Below are positions 43,628 through 52,130 of a DNA stretch of 64,000 bases, one piece after another (the stretch's first letter is position 1; each line of letters starts with the position of its first letter). The position numbers were made by a program, and so were the translations under genes. The DNA lies in contig NZ_NSDJ01000002.1 of the NCBI RefSeq assembly GCF_003610915.1, positions 678,736 to 742,735 of the forward strand, written 5' to 3'. A model generated the notes under the pieces. That model ran no database searches. It was not told the DNA's origin and saw only the letters and a program-made list of their open reading frames with translations. This DNA is from Rahnella variigena (GTDB taxonomy: Bacteria > Pseudomonadota > Gammaproteobacteria > Enterobacterales > Enterobacteriaceae).

Positions 43628-45082
43628 ATGCAACTGAAACATCAAAGTCTTCTGCGCCAGCAATGCCTCATTAATGGCGAATGGTATGACAGTGAAAACG
43701 GTGAGTTCGACAATGTGATTAATCCGGCAAACGGAGAGGTAATAGGTCACGTTCCGCAAATCACCACGGCGCAAACGGCGCAGGCCATCGTGTATGCAGA
43801 ACAGGCGCAGCGCGGCTGGAAAGACAAGACGGCAAAACAACGCGCTGCGCTGATGCAGAAATGGGCTCAGCTGATGCTGGAACACGCTGACGACTTAGCG
43901 GCATTGCTGACGGCGGAACAGGGCAAACCGCTGGCGGAAGCGCGGGGCGAAATAGTCTACGCTGCTTCCTTTATCGAATGGTTTGCCGAAGAAGCCAAAC
44001 GCGTCGAAGGCAGCGTTCTGGCTCCTGTGCAGGCGTCGCAGCGGATGCTGGTTCTGAAACAACCGATCGGCGTATGTGCGGCTATCACACCGTGGAATTT
44101 CCCTGCGGCGATGATCACCCGTAAAGCCGCACCGGCGCTGGCTGCGGGTTGTGCAATGATTGTTAAACCAGCCGAACAGACCCCGCTCAGTGCGTTAGCG
44201 CTTGGACAACTGGCGATGGAAGCCGGTATTCCGGCAGGCGTTTTGCAGGTGATCACCGGTTCAGCGCAGGCCACGGGCAAGGTGTTGTGCGACAGTCCGG
44301 TGGTGCGCAAGCTGAGCTTTACTGGTTCGACTGAAGTGGGGCGCATCCTGATGGCGCAAAGTGCGCCGACGGTGAAAAAACTTTCGCTGGAACTGGGCGG
44401 TAACGCGCCCTTTATTGTGTTCGATGACGCCAATCTGGAGCGTGCTGTGGCCGGGATCATGGCCTCGAAGTTCCGTAACAGCGGGCAAACCTGCGTTTGC
44501 GCTAACCGGATCTATGTCCAGCAGGGCATTTATCCGGCGCTTATCGCCAGACTGGTCGACGAAGTGGAAAAACTCAACGTGGGTGAAGGCACACAAACCG
44601 GCATCACGCAGGGGCCGCTTATCGACCAGGCTGCGGTCAGCAAAGTGCAGGAACATATAGAAGATGCGTTATCGCAAGGCGCCACGTTACTGACCGGGGG
44701 GCAGCCGCATGCGTTGGGCGGAACTTTCTTCCAGCCGACAGTTATCGGCAATGTCACCTCAGCGATGAAATTTGCGCGTGAAGAAACCTTTGGTCCGGTA
44801 GCACCTGTATTTAGCTTTACCGATGAAGCGCAGGCTGTGGCGATGGCAAACGATACAGAGTTTGGCCTTGCTGCATACATTTTTACCCGCGACGCTGCAC
44901 GTCAGTGGTGCGTGCCGGAAGCGCTGGAATACGGCATGGTGGGCATTAACACTGGCCTGATTTCCAACGAAGTCGCGCCGTTCGGGGGGATCAAGCAGTC
45001 CGGCCAGGGGCGTGAAGGGTCACGTCACGGGATGGACGATTATCTGGAAATGAAATACTTGTGCATTGAACTGGGTGAATAA
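43628..45082 (+). CDS. gabD: Succinate-semialdehyde dehydrogenase
   Basis: A 484-residue aldehyde dehydrogenase that oxidises succinate semialdehyde to succinate, completing GABA breakdown. The catalytic Glu is in KLSLELGGNAPFIVFD and the catalytic Cys in SGQTCVCANR; ITPWNFPAAMITRKAAPALA is the cofactor-side signature. Length and sequence pattern match GabD. It is cotranscribed with gabT. Confidence 0.95.
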   Translation: MQLKHQSLLRQQCLINGEWYDSENGEFDNVINPANGEVIGHVPQITTAQTAQAIVYAEQAQRGWKDKTAKQRAALMQKWAQLMLEHADDLAALLTAEQGKPLAEARGEIVYAASFIEWFAEEAKRVEGSVLAPVQASQRMLVLKQPIGVCAAITPWNFPAAMITRKAAPALAAGCAMIVKPAEQTPLSALALGQLAMEAGIPAGVLQVITGSAQATGKVLCDSPVVRKLSFTGSTEVGRILMAQSAPTVKKLSLELGGNAPFIVFDDANLERAVAGIMASKFRNSGQTCVCANRIYVQQGIYPALIARLVDEVEKLNVGEGTQTGITQGPLIDQAAVSKVQEHIEDALSQGATLLTGGQPHALGGTFFQPTVIGNVTSAMKFAREETFGPVAPVFSFTDEAQAVAMANDTEFGLAAYIFTRDAARQWCVPEALEYGMVGINTGLISNEVAPFGGIKQSGQGREGSRHGMDDYLEMKYLCIELGE

Positions 45083-45125
45083 GGGTGCAGGTTACGGGGA
45101 GTATGGGAACAGCATACTAAGAAAG

Positions 45126-45146
45126 CGCCGGACAACGTGTCCGGCG
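45126..45146. terminator. Hairpin between gabD and the MFS gene
   Basis: CGCCGGACA and TGTCCGGCG form a 9-bp stem with a 3-base loop between two convergent genes. The T-run is short on both sides, but position and strength suggest a bidirectional terminator. Confidence 0.6.
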
Positions 45147-45168
45147 TATTAATGCGGCGATACAAAAG

Positions 45169-46626
45169 TTAACTTCTTGCTTCCTGCGGAGCAGGGTCAT
45201 CCTGTAAGTGCTTTTTGAAGTGTTTCTCAATTTGCTCTAACGTTTTGCCCTGCGTTTCCGGTGCGAAGATGATCGCGAAAATGCCCCCTGCGACACCGAT
45301 GGCGGCAAAGCAGAAGAAGGACATCGTCAGTCCGATGGTATCCAGCATGATCGGGAACATAAAGGCGATGGAGAAGTTGGTCATCTGCATAGCAAAGACT
45401 GATACGCCGTTAGCCATACCGCGGATGCGCATCGGGAACATTTCCGACAGCAGCAGCCAGGTCACAGGCGACAACGCGCCCTGCTGGAAGCAGAGGAAAA
45501 TCAGCATACCGCCAAGAACCAGATAGCTGCGAACCGCATCGGGATGGCCGTTGACAGTTTCCGGCATCAGCCAGGTGACTAATCCGATGGCAAGCAGAGT
45601 CAGGGTACAGCCGATCTGACCGGTCAGCAGCAGCGGACGGCGCCCGAAGCGGCTGAGCAGCATGATGCCCACAAACGTCATGATCACCGAAATCACTCCG
45701 TTGGCGATGGTCGCCATCAGAGACGCGTTAGTGCTTAACCCCGTGGCCTGCAACATGGTCGGCGCGTAGAACATGATGGTATTCACGCCGGAGAGTTGTT
45801 GCAGCATGGCGATACCAATTCCCAGAAATACCAGGCGTTTCATCCAGACGGAAATAGTCTTCTGGCGGCGGGAATGCTTCTCGCTTTTGGAACTCATAGA
45901 ACTGCGGATCTCACTCAGCTCTTTCTCTACTCTGCCTGCTTTACGGGTGCGCTCCAGCACGTCACGTGCCTCGCGATAGCGGCCATGCATGGCATACCAG
46001 CGCGGCGTGTCAGGCAGGAACAACATACCGACCCATAAAATCACTGCCGGAACACAGGCGACACCCAGCATCCAGCGCCAGGTAGTTTCGCCGCCCCAGA
46101 CTTCGTTAATGGCCGCATTACTGGTGTAAGCAATCAGCTGGCCGGACACGATCATCAGTTCCTGCAAGGTGACGAACTGCCAGCGGCGGTTAGAAGGCAC
46201 GATTTCCGCAATATAAATCGGCACAATCGCCGCCGCGCCACCGACGGCCAGCCCGAGAATAAAGCGGAACATAATCATCAGTACGACGTTGGGTGCCATG
46301 GCACAACCCAGCGAACCGGCCATGAATATGATTGCCATCACCAGAATGATTTTTTTGCGCCCGAACCGGTCAGCGACCCGACCCGCAAAGATCGCACCGA
46401 TGGCAGAACCCAGTATCAGGAAGCTGGTCACCATCCCGGTGGTCACCGACGTCAGATGCAGATCGTGCTTCATGAACAGCAGCGCGCCCGCAATCACACC
46501 TGTATCGTAGCCAAACAATAAACCACCGAGGGTGGCAATAAACGCAATTACTTTTACCAGCGGTTCGGTCGGCGGCGGCGTTTTCTTCGCCTCGCTTTCC
46601 TGCCCGCTGTTGAGTTTCTCAGTCAC
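45169..46626 (-). CDS. MFS sugar porter
   Basis: A 485-residue transporter of the sugar-porter branch of the major facilitator superfamily, with twelve membrane segments. Signatures include GGLLFGYDTGVIAGAL, GRVADRFGRKKIIL, PIYIAEIVPSNRR, the central PDTPRWYAMHGR and the C-terminal PETQGKTLEQIE. It resembles inositol/xylose/galactose proton symporters; the substrate is not predictable. The start is GTG 46626 behind AGGGAG. A perfect CRP site lies 40 bp upstream, so it is probably under catabolite control. Confidence 0.9.
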   Translation of the reverse strand: MTEKLNSGQESEAKKTPPPTEPLVKVIAFIATLGGLLFGYDTGVIAGALLFMKHDLHLTSVTTGMVTSFLILGSAIGAIFAGRVADRFGRKKIILVMAIIFMAGSLGCAMAPNVVLMIMFRFILGLAVGGAAAIVPIYIAEIVPSNRRWQFVTLQELMIVSGQLIAYTSNAAINEVWGGETTWRWMLGVACVPAVILWVGMLFLPDTPRWYAMHGRYREARDVLERTRKAGRVEKELSEIRSSMSSKSEKHSRRQKTISVWMKRLVFLGIGIAMLQQLSGVNTIMFYAPTMLQATGLSTNASLMATIANGVISVIMTFVGIMLLSRFGRRPLLLTGQIGCTLTLLAIGLVTWLMPETVNGHPDAVRSYLVLGGMLIFLCFQQGALSPVTWLLLSEMFPMRIRGMANGVSVFAMQMTNFSIAFMFPIMLDTIGLTMSFFCFAAIGVAGGIFAIIFAPETQGKTLEQIEKHFKKHLQDDPAPQEARS

Positions 46627-46665
46627 AAGTGCTCCCTGTATTTCATTATTGTTGTCATATTTTTG

Positions 46666-46681
46666 TGTGATGCAGATCACA
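46666..46681. promoter_or_regulatory. CRP binding site
   Basis: TGTGATGCAGATCACA is a perfect TGTGA-N6-TCACA palindrome upstream of the MFS sugar porter. Confidence 0.8.
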
Positions 46682-46986
46682 CAACCTCTAAATCTAACCC
46701 ATGTTTAGGATTTTGGTAGGCGGCGGGGGAAATTAGTCATGGATTACAACGCAGACACAAAAATTTCGGAAAATACTGAATGCCGCGCAGGAGTGAGACT
46801 GGAAGTGCATTACACTTTCTCAAAGAGGATATCGCGGTTCGTTTTTTATCCATTCGGGTAAAATAAGCGCTGTTTTTACTTCAGAGAAGTCTGTTTACGA
46901 TGGGAAAAAGCAGCAGGTTTTGCCTGAAACGGCGCAAACCTATATTCTATCGGCCAATTTACTGAGACAGTTGCAATGAGGTCTAT
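46682..46986. other. Divergent intergenic region, MFS gene / fabV
   Basis: Contains the upstream part of the MFS promoter and the fabV promoter. No gene is seen. The fabV start is preceded by a weak GAGG-type site (TGAGGTCTAT). Confidence 0.4.
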
Positions 46987-48183
46987 ATGATTATCAAACC
47001 ACGCATCCGTGGCTTTATCTGTGTTACTGCCCATCCGGAAGGTTGCAAGGCGAACGTTAAAGAACAAATCGACTACGTTACCGCGCAAGGCAAAATCGAA
47101 GGCGGTCCGAAAAAAGTCCTGGTGATCGGTGCTTCTACCGGTTACGGCCTCGCTGCCCGCATCTCAGCTGCTTTCGGTTCTGACGCAGCAACGCTGGGCA
47201 TCTTCTTCGAACGTCCGGGCGATGAATCGAAAACTGCTACCGCAGGCTGGTACAACTCTGCTGCTTTCGAAGAATTTGCGGACGCAAAAGGTCTGTACGC
47301 TAAAAGCATCAACGGCGACGCGTTCTCTGATGAAGTGAAGCAAAAGACCATTGAGCTGATCAAACAAGATTTAGGTCAGGTAGATCTGGTGGTTTACAGC
47401 CTGGCCGCGCCGCGCCGTACCCACCCGAAAACCGGTGAAGTGTTCAACTCCACCCTGAAACCAATCGGTAAGCAAGTCACCATTCGTGGCATCAATACCG
47501 ATAAAGAAACTATCAACGAAACCACGCTGGAGCCGGCAACCCCTGAAGAAATCGCGGGCACCGTTGCGGTCATGGGTGGTGAAGACTGGCAGATGTGGAT
47601 CGAAGACCTGAAAGCCGCCGGTGTACTGGCTGAAGGCGCGAAGACCACGGCGTTCACCTATCTGGGTGAAGAAGTGACGCAGGACATCTACTGGAACGGT
47701 TCTATCGGTGAAGCGAAGAAGGATCTGGACAAACGTGTTCTGGATATCCGCAGCACACTGGCAGAGCAGGGCGGCGACGCACGTGTTTCCGTACTGAAGG
47801 CCGTTGTCACTCAGGCGAGTTCTGCTATCCCTGTGATGCCACTGTACCTTTCCCTGCTGTTCAAAGTGATGAAAGAGAAGGGCACTCACGAAGGTTGTAT
47901 TGAGCAGGTTTACGGTCTGTACAAAGACAGCCTGTACGGCGCTGAGCCTCTGCTCGATAACGAAGGCCGTCTGCGCGCTGACCTGAAAGAGATCGCGCCA
48001 GAAGTGCAGGCAGAAGTCGGCAAGCTGTGGGATGAAGTCACCAATGACAACATCCCTGAGCTGACAGATTTCGCGGGCTACAAAAGCGAGTTCATGCGTC
48101 TGTTCGGCTTTGGCCTGAACGGCGTTGATTACGCAGCCGATACTAATCCAGACGTGAAAATCAAACATCTGATCCAGATGTAA
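46987..48183 (+). CDS. fabV: Enoyl-ACP reductase FabV
   Basis: A 398-residue NADH-dependent trans-2-enoyl reductase that carries out the last step of fatty acid elongation. It starts [20 protein letters not shown], has the nucleotide-binding block [20 protein letters not shown] and the FabV-specific Tyr235-x8-Lys244 active site ([10 protein letters not shown]). FabV enzymes are typically insensitive to triclosan. FabV is present besides or instead of FabI in Yersinia, Vibrio and Pseudomonas. It is a single-gene unit with its own terminator. Confidence 0.96.
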   Translation: MIIKPRIRGFICVTAHPEGCKANVKEQIDYVTAQGKIEGGPKKVLVIGASTGYGLAARISAAFGSDAATLGIFFERPGDESKTATAGWYNSAAFEEFADAKGLYAKSINGDAFSDEVKQKTIELIKQDLGQVDLVVYSLAAPRRTHPKTGEVFNSTLKPIGKQVTIRGINTDKETINETTLEPATPEEIAGTVAVMGGEDWQMWIEDLKAAGVLAEGAKTTAFTYLGEEVTQDIYWNGSIGEAKKDLDKRVLDIRSTLAEQGGDARVSVLKAVVTQASSAIPVMPLYLSLLFKVMKEKGTHEGCIEQVYGLYKDSLYGAEPLLDNEGRLRADLKEIAPEVQAEVGKLWDEVTNDNIPELTDFAGYKSEFMRLFGFGLNGVDYAADTNPDVKIKHLIQM

Positions 48184-48208
48184 TTTGGATTAACGCTTAG
48201 ATTGTTAA

Positions 48209-48247
48209 AACCCCACATTCGCTGAGAAGCGGGTGTGGGGTTTTTTT
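48209..48247 (+). terminator. Terminator of fabV
   Basis: AACCCCACA and TGTGGGGTT form a long stem with an internal GCTGAGAAGC hairpin, followed by seven T. This is a classic rho-independent terminator. Confidence 0.9.
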
Positions 48248-48255
48248 ATAACTTT

Positions 48256-48516
48256 CTACATGCCGCCCGCAGATCTCACCTTCCGCTGAATAAGTTCACG
48301 CGTGTTTGGGTCGAAATACCGGCTTGGCCAGATGGCGCTCGGGTGTATATCCAATGCCTGCGCAATAAGCATTTCGCCTTTCGGCCAGGGTCTTGAAAGT
48401 GCGTTAGACAGTGTCGAGGAACTCAGACCGGCAGCGCGGGATACGGCGGCCATCGTTGTACCTTTCTTACGTAATCCGGCAATGATATCGGCCTGATGCC
48501 AGTCGCGATTATTCAT
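48256..48516 (-). CDS. sfsB: Ner/Nlp (SfsB) family DNA-binding regulator
   Basis: An 86-residue protein with a single HTH (DIIAGLRKKGTTMAAVSRAA, GLSSSTLSNALSRPWPKGE) and the block ALDIHPSAIWPSRYF, characteristic of Nlp/SfsB and the Mu Ner repressor. In E. coli SfsB affects maltose genes; the target here is unknown. Confidence 0.9.
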   Translation of the reverse strand: MNNRDWHQADIIAGLRKKGTTMAAVSRAAGLSSSTLSNALSRPWPKGEMLIAQALDIHPSAIWPSRYFDPNTRELIQRKVRSAGGM

Positions 48517-48962
48517 GACGGGGTGCTCTTGTTTTTAACAGCACAGGAACAGCAGAGCAGAAGGGCAGAAATGTGGGGCTATGCGATAGTTTCATATACG
48601 ACTCCTTGTAGTGAATACGACTACCACTGGAGCTGCGAAACTCTTTGGGTGGTAGCTCAGACAAGGTTCGCAGTACCGGCCTACAAGGACACCGGCCAGC
48701 CCGAAGGCTGCCCTGCCTGAGCCACCATTGATGTTATTAAACAGGGTTAGCTGCCTAAATAACAGGTGAGCAGAGACAATTGCACTCGATGTATAACATC
48801 AAGTACGTCCTTATAGTGTTGGCCGAGCTGCGAAACCCGGCTGCGGATTTTGCCGCAGCGGGCGCACTATAGCCTAATTGAGTAAGCTAAACCAACAGGC
48901 TAACCGCGAAAATGAGGTGCGCTTTCCAGAGAAATTTCAGGCGTTGCAGTGGGTTACATCCC
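48517..48962. other. Gap without recognised gene
   Basis: About 450 bp without a supported gene. A GGTGGTAGCTCAG stretch near 48650 is superficially tRNA-like but does not fold as one. Several short inverted repeats (for example around 48680-48720) are visible. Confidence 0.35.
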
Positions 48963-49685
48963 TTACGGCCTTGTAAATCTTAAACCCCCTTTGTTCAGCA
49001 GAAGGTCCGGGCTTACGGACACGGCTTCTTTATTGGTCGTCATATTTGCTGTTTGTTTCAGGTAGTGGATGAAATGCGGGGTCTGGCGGTGCGCCTCATA
49101 AGCCGCTGTACTGGCGTAGATCTCGTAGAAATACCAGCGGTTGCTGTTTTCTTTATCGGTTGCTGCATACATTGCCAGTACGCCATCTTCCACTTTAAGC
49201 GACTCCACCATTTCGGGAAGAACGATGTCTTTAAAGGCCTGGCTGAATTCAGGTTTCACATCGACGATAACGAAGTTGTTTATCGTTGCATCATTTTGTA
49301 CCACTTTTTTATCGCCCAGAAACTGAGGGACAGTATCGATCTTACGCTTGTGATTCGGTTCAATAATATCCGGGGTGTTCTGAATAAAAGCTTTATATTG
49401 TGGGGACTCAAGATGCTTTTTATAAGCATCATTGTCTGCGTAAATTTCCACCATATAAGCAATATTCACGTTGGCTTTCTGCCTGATGGAATACATGCCC
49501 AGCGTTCCCGCTTGGTCAGCGATGGAGGCCGTAATATTCTTTTTTGCCATCTCTTCGTAAGTGGCCGTTTTTCCTTGCTGAATACCCAGCTCAAAAATAG
49601 AAAAAACGGGAGCCGCAGGCGTGATCCGTTCCTGAGCGGCAACCGCGCTGCTCAGCGCAAGAGTAAAAATAAGGATGTTTTTCAT
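48963..49685 (-). CDS. Exported protein with two ABM domains
   Basis: A 240-residue protein with a signal peptide (MKNILIFTLALSSAVAAQER) and two antibiotic-biosynthesis-monooxygenase-like (ABM) ferredoxin-fold repeats. The first has MYSIRQKANVNIAYMVEIYA and the second MYAATDKENSNRWYFYEIYA, each followed by an A-Y-x-x-H segment. Such domains bind small aromatic or quinone-like ligands; the substrate is unknown. The start at 49685 is chosen for the signal peptide. It is read away from the aldo-keto reductase gene. Confidence 0.75.
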   Translation of the reverse strand: MKNILIFTLALSSAVAAQERITPAAPVFSIFELGIQQGKTATYEEMAKKNITASIADQAGTLGMYSIRQKANVNIAYMVEIYADNDAYKKHLESPQYKAFIQNTPDIIEPNHKRKIDTVPQFLGDKKVVQNDATINNFVIVDVKPEFSQAFKDIVLPEMVESLKVEDGVLAMYAATDKENSNRWYFYEIYASTAAYEAHRQTPHFIHYLKQTANMTTNKEAVSVSPDLLLNKGGLRFTRP

Positions 49686-50048
49686 AGTGTACCTGTTCAG
49701 AGGATTTATTTTATCCGGCCTGTTATAAATCAGTTTCCATTTCCCTGATGGCAGCAATCAGGCGTGCAGCATGATCTCAGGCCAGCGTTTTTTGCTTCGC
49801 AATGATGGCATCATCACGTCCGTTAAGAATGGTGGCATTGCCCACTGATTCTTCGAGGTTTGGCTGACCGGAGCTTATCAATAATTTCAACATTTTTTCT
49901 TGTTTTACAGCGGAATGCAAAAGTGAGGGCAGGTATCAGCCCAAATTACGGCCATTAATGAATTTTACTCAATGCGCCATGCATTAAAACGCCCTTCACG
50001 CAGTGAGTTCCGCCGGTTACGGTAACTGATATAACTCAGGAGAAGCAC
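49686..50048. other. Gap upstream of the aldo-keto reductase
   Basis: Promoter region for divergent genes. It contains the short open frame at 49777-49893, otherwise no gene. CAGGAG at 50037-50042 is the ribosome binding site of the reductase. Confidence 0.35.
49777..49893 (-). pseudogene. 38-codon open frame, possible gene remnant
   Basis: The frame reads MLKLLISSGQPNLEESVGNA and then TILNGRDDAIIAKQKTLA, which looks like real protein sequence but is too short for a known family. It lacks a good ribosome binding site. It may be the 3' remnant of a lost gene; I do not recognise the parent. Confidence 0.25.
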
Positions 50049-51077
50049 ATGGAATATATCAATTTAGGCCGTACCGGACTGAAGGTCAGCAGGCTGTGTC
50101 TCGGATGTATGAGCTACGGTGAACCCGACCGGTTGCCGCAGCCCTGGTCGCTGGGAGAGGATGATTCACGTCCGCTGATCAGGCAGGCACTCGAGGCGGG
50201 CATCAATTTCTTCGATACCGCGAACGTTTATTCCGGCGGCAGTTCGGAAGAGATTGTCGGGCGCGCCATCCGCGATATGGCAAAGCGAGATGAAGTGGTG
50301 ATTGCCACCAAAGCGTTTTTCCCGTTGCGCAATGCGCCGAATAACGGTTTTCTGTCGCGCAAGGCGTTGTTTCAGGCAATTGATGACAGCCTCAGTCGCC
50401 TGGGTATGGATTATGTTGACCTCTATCAGATCCATCGTTTTGACCACAGTACGCCGGTTGAGGAAACGATGGAAGCTCTGCATGACATCGTGAAAGCGGG
50501 CAAAGTGCGTTATATCGGCGCTTCATCGATGGAGGCATGGCGGTTTGCCAAAATGCAGCATACCGCGGAGAAAAATGGCTGGACGCGTTTCGTGTCCATG
50601 CAGCCGCAGTACAATCTTCTATATCGGGAAGAAGAGCGCGAAATGTTGCCGCAATGTCTGGATCAGGGCGTGGGTGTTATCCCCTGGAGTCCGATGGCTC
50701 GCGGGCGGCTGACGCGTGACTGGGATGAGAACACTACACGCAGCGAAAACGACGCCTTTGCGCTGAAAATGTACCAGAACGCCGCCGAACTGGATAAGCC
50801 GGTTGTGGATGTGGTGGCGCGTATTGCTCAGAAGCATGGCATATCCCGTGCACACATAGCACTTGCCTGGCTGCTGTCGAAACCGGTGATCACCGCACCC
50901 ATTGTCGGTGCGACGAAACCTGCACATCTTGCTGAAGCCATTGGTGCGTTAAACTTCCGGCTGAGTACTACAGAAATTGAAGAACTTGAAGCGCCTTATC
51001 TGCCACACCCTGTCGATGGCGTGATCCCGCCGCTGCCTGCCGCAGCCCCCGCGCTGACCCCGCCTTGCGGAATTTAA
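50049..51077 (+). CDS. Aldo/keto reductase
   Basis: A 342-residue NADPH-dependent aldo/keto reductase of the YajO/Tas type. The catalytic tetrad is visible as Asp and Tyr in FFDTANVYSGGSSEEIVG, Lys in VIATKAFF and His in YQIHRFDHSTP. The C-terminal cofactor segment is APIVGATKPAHLAEAI. The natural substrate is unknown. The LysR regulator 80 bp downstream on the same strand may control it. Confidence 0.92.
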   Translation: MEYINLGRTGLKVSRLCLGCMSYGEPDRLPQPWSLGEDDSRPLIRQALEAGINFFDTANVYSGGSSEEIVGRAIRDMAKRDEVVIATKAFFPLRNAPNNGFLSRKALFQAIDDSLSRLGMDYVDLYQIHRFDHSTPVEETMEALHDIVKAGKVRYIGASSMEAWRFAKMQHTAEKNGWTRFVSMQPQYNLLYREEEREMLPQCLDQGVGVIPWSPMARGRLTRDWDENTTRSENDAFALKMYQNAAELDKPVVDVVARIAQKHGISRAHIALAWLLSKPVITAPIVGATKPAHLAEAIGALNFRLSTTEIEELEAPYLPHPVDGVIPPLPAAAPALTPPCGI

Positions 51078-51158
51078 CTACCCCGGGGCAGACTGGCGCG
51101 ACGATTATAACGGTGAGCGGATAAGGCGGAATGCGTTAACTAAAAAGGTATTTCGCGT

Positions 51159-52067
51159 ATGCAAACCAACCGCTCTGACGTGGCCGATCTGATTTACTTT
51201 CTGGCTATTGCCCGGCACCGCAGTTTTAGTCGCGCGGCAGTTGAAATGGGTGTCAGTGCGTCGGCGCTGAGCCACGCGCTGAAAGGGCTGGAGAGCCGTC
51301 TGGGTGTCCGGTTACTTAACCGCACGACTAAAAGCGTGACCCTGACGACCGCCGGTGAAGCACTGGCAACGTCGGTGGGGCAGCCGTTTGAGGCGATTGA
51401 TAACGCGCTCGAGACACTCAACAGGTTTCGCGATACGCCGAGCGGCCGGATCCGCATTAATGCAGCGGTTGAAGCCGCGAACCTTTTGATTGCTCCGGTC
51501 ATTCCGGCATTTATGGCGCGCTACCCTGATGTGGAAATTGATCTCGTGGCCAGCAACCGGCTGATCGATGTCACCGATGCCGGATTTGACGCCGGTATCC
51601 GTTATGGGGGCACTGTGCCTGAAGACATGATTGCCCGGCGGCTTTCGGCGGATATCCGTTGGGTGATCGCCGCTTCCCCTGATTATCTGGCGCGGTCCGG
51701 CACACCTGAACATCCTGACGACCTGATGAACCACCGTTGCATCAGCAATCGCCTTGGCGATGACCGCATTTACCGCTGGGAGCTGGAACGTAATGGCGAG
51801 GCTCTGCAGATCACCGTACCGGGATCGGTTACGGTCGATCAGGCCCAGACCGGGCTGGTTGCAGTGCTCGGCGGGGCTGGTCTGATGTATTTGCCGGAGC
51901 CACTTGTCGCCCCTTATGTGCAAGACGGGCGTCTCCGGCTGGTGCTGACAGACTGGGCGCCAGCCGGAGAAGGGTTCTACATTTACTATTCCAGCCGCCG
52001 GCAGTTGCCAACGGGATTACGCCTGCTGATTGATTTTATCCGTGAAGTCAGGCCTCTGGGTTTGTAG
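51159..52067 (+). CDS. LysR family regulator
   Basis: A 302-residue LysR-type regulator. The N-terminal winged helix covers FLAIARHRSFSRAAVEMGVS and ALSHALKGLESRLGVRLLNR. The effector domain has the pattern of the large group of YafC/DsdC-like regulators (DAGFDAGIRYGG, DLMNHRCISNRLG). The ligand is unknown. It lies downstream of an aldo-keto reductase gene, which is a plausible target. Confidence 0.92.
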   Translation: MQTNRSDVADLIYFLAIARHRSFSRAAVEMGVSASALSHALKGLESRLGVRLLNRTTKSVTLTTAGEALATSVGQPFEAIDNALETLNRFRDTPSGRIRINAAVEAANLLIAPVIPAFMARYPDVEIDLVASNRLIDVTDAGFDAGIRYGGTVPEDMIARRLSADIRWVIAASPDYLARSGTPEHPDDLMNHRCISNRLGDDRIYRWELERNGEALQITVPGSVTVDQAQTGLVAVLGGAGLMYLPEPLVAPYVQDGRLRLVLTDWAPAGEGFYIYYSSRRQLPTGLRLLIDFIREVRPLGL

Positions 52068-52130
52068 TCGTGTGGTGGAGCCATGTCGGTTACATAAGTC
52101 GGTTACTTAAAAACAGGCCTGGCTTCCTTA

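Noticed and set aside
48640..48720. tRNA-like GGTGGTAGCTCAG
   Set aside because: Only the D-arm-like word is present; no anticodon or T arm with the right spacing, and no CCA end.
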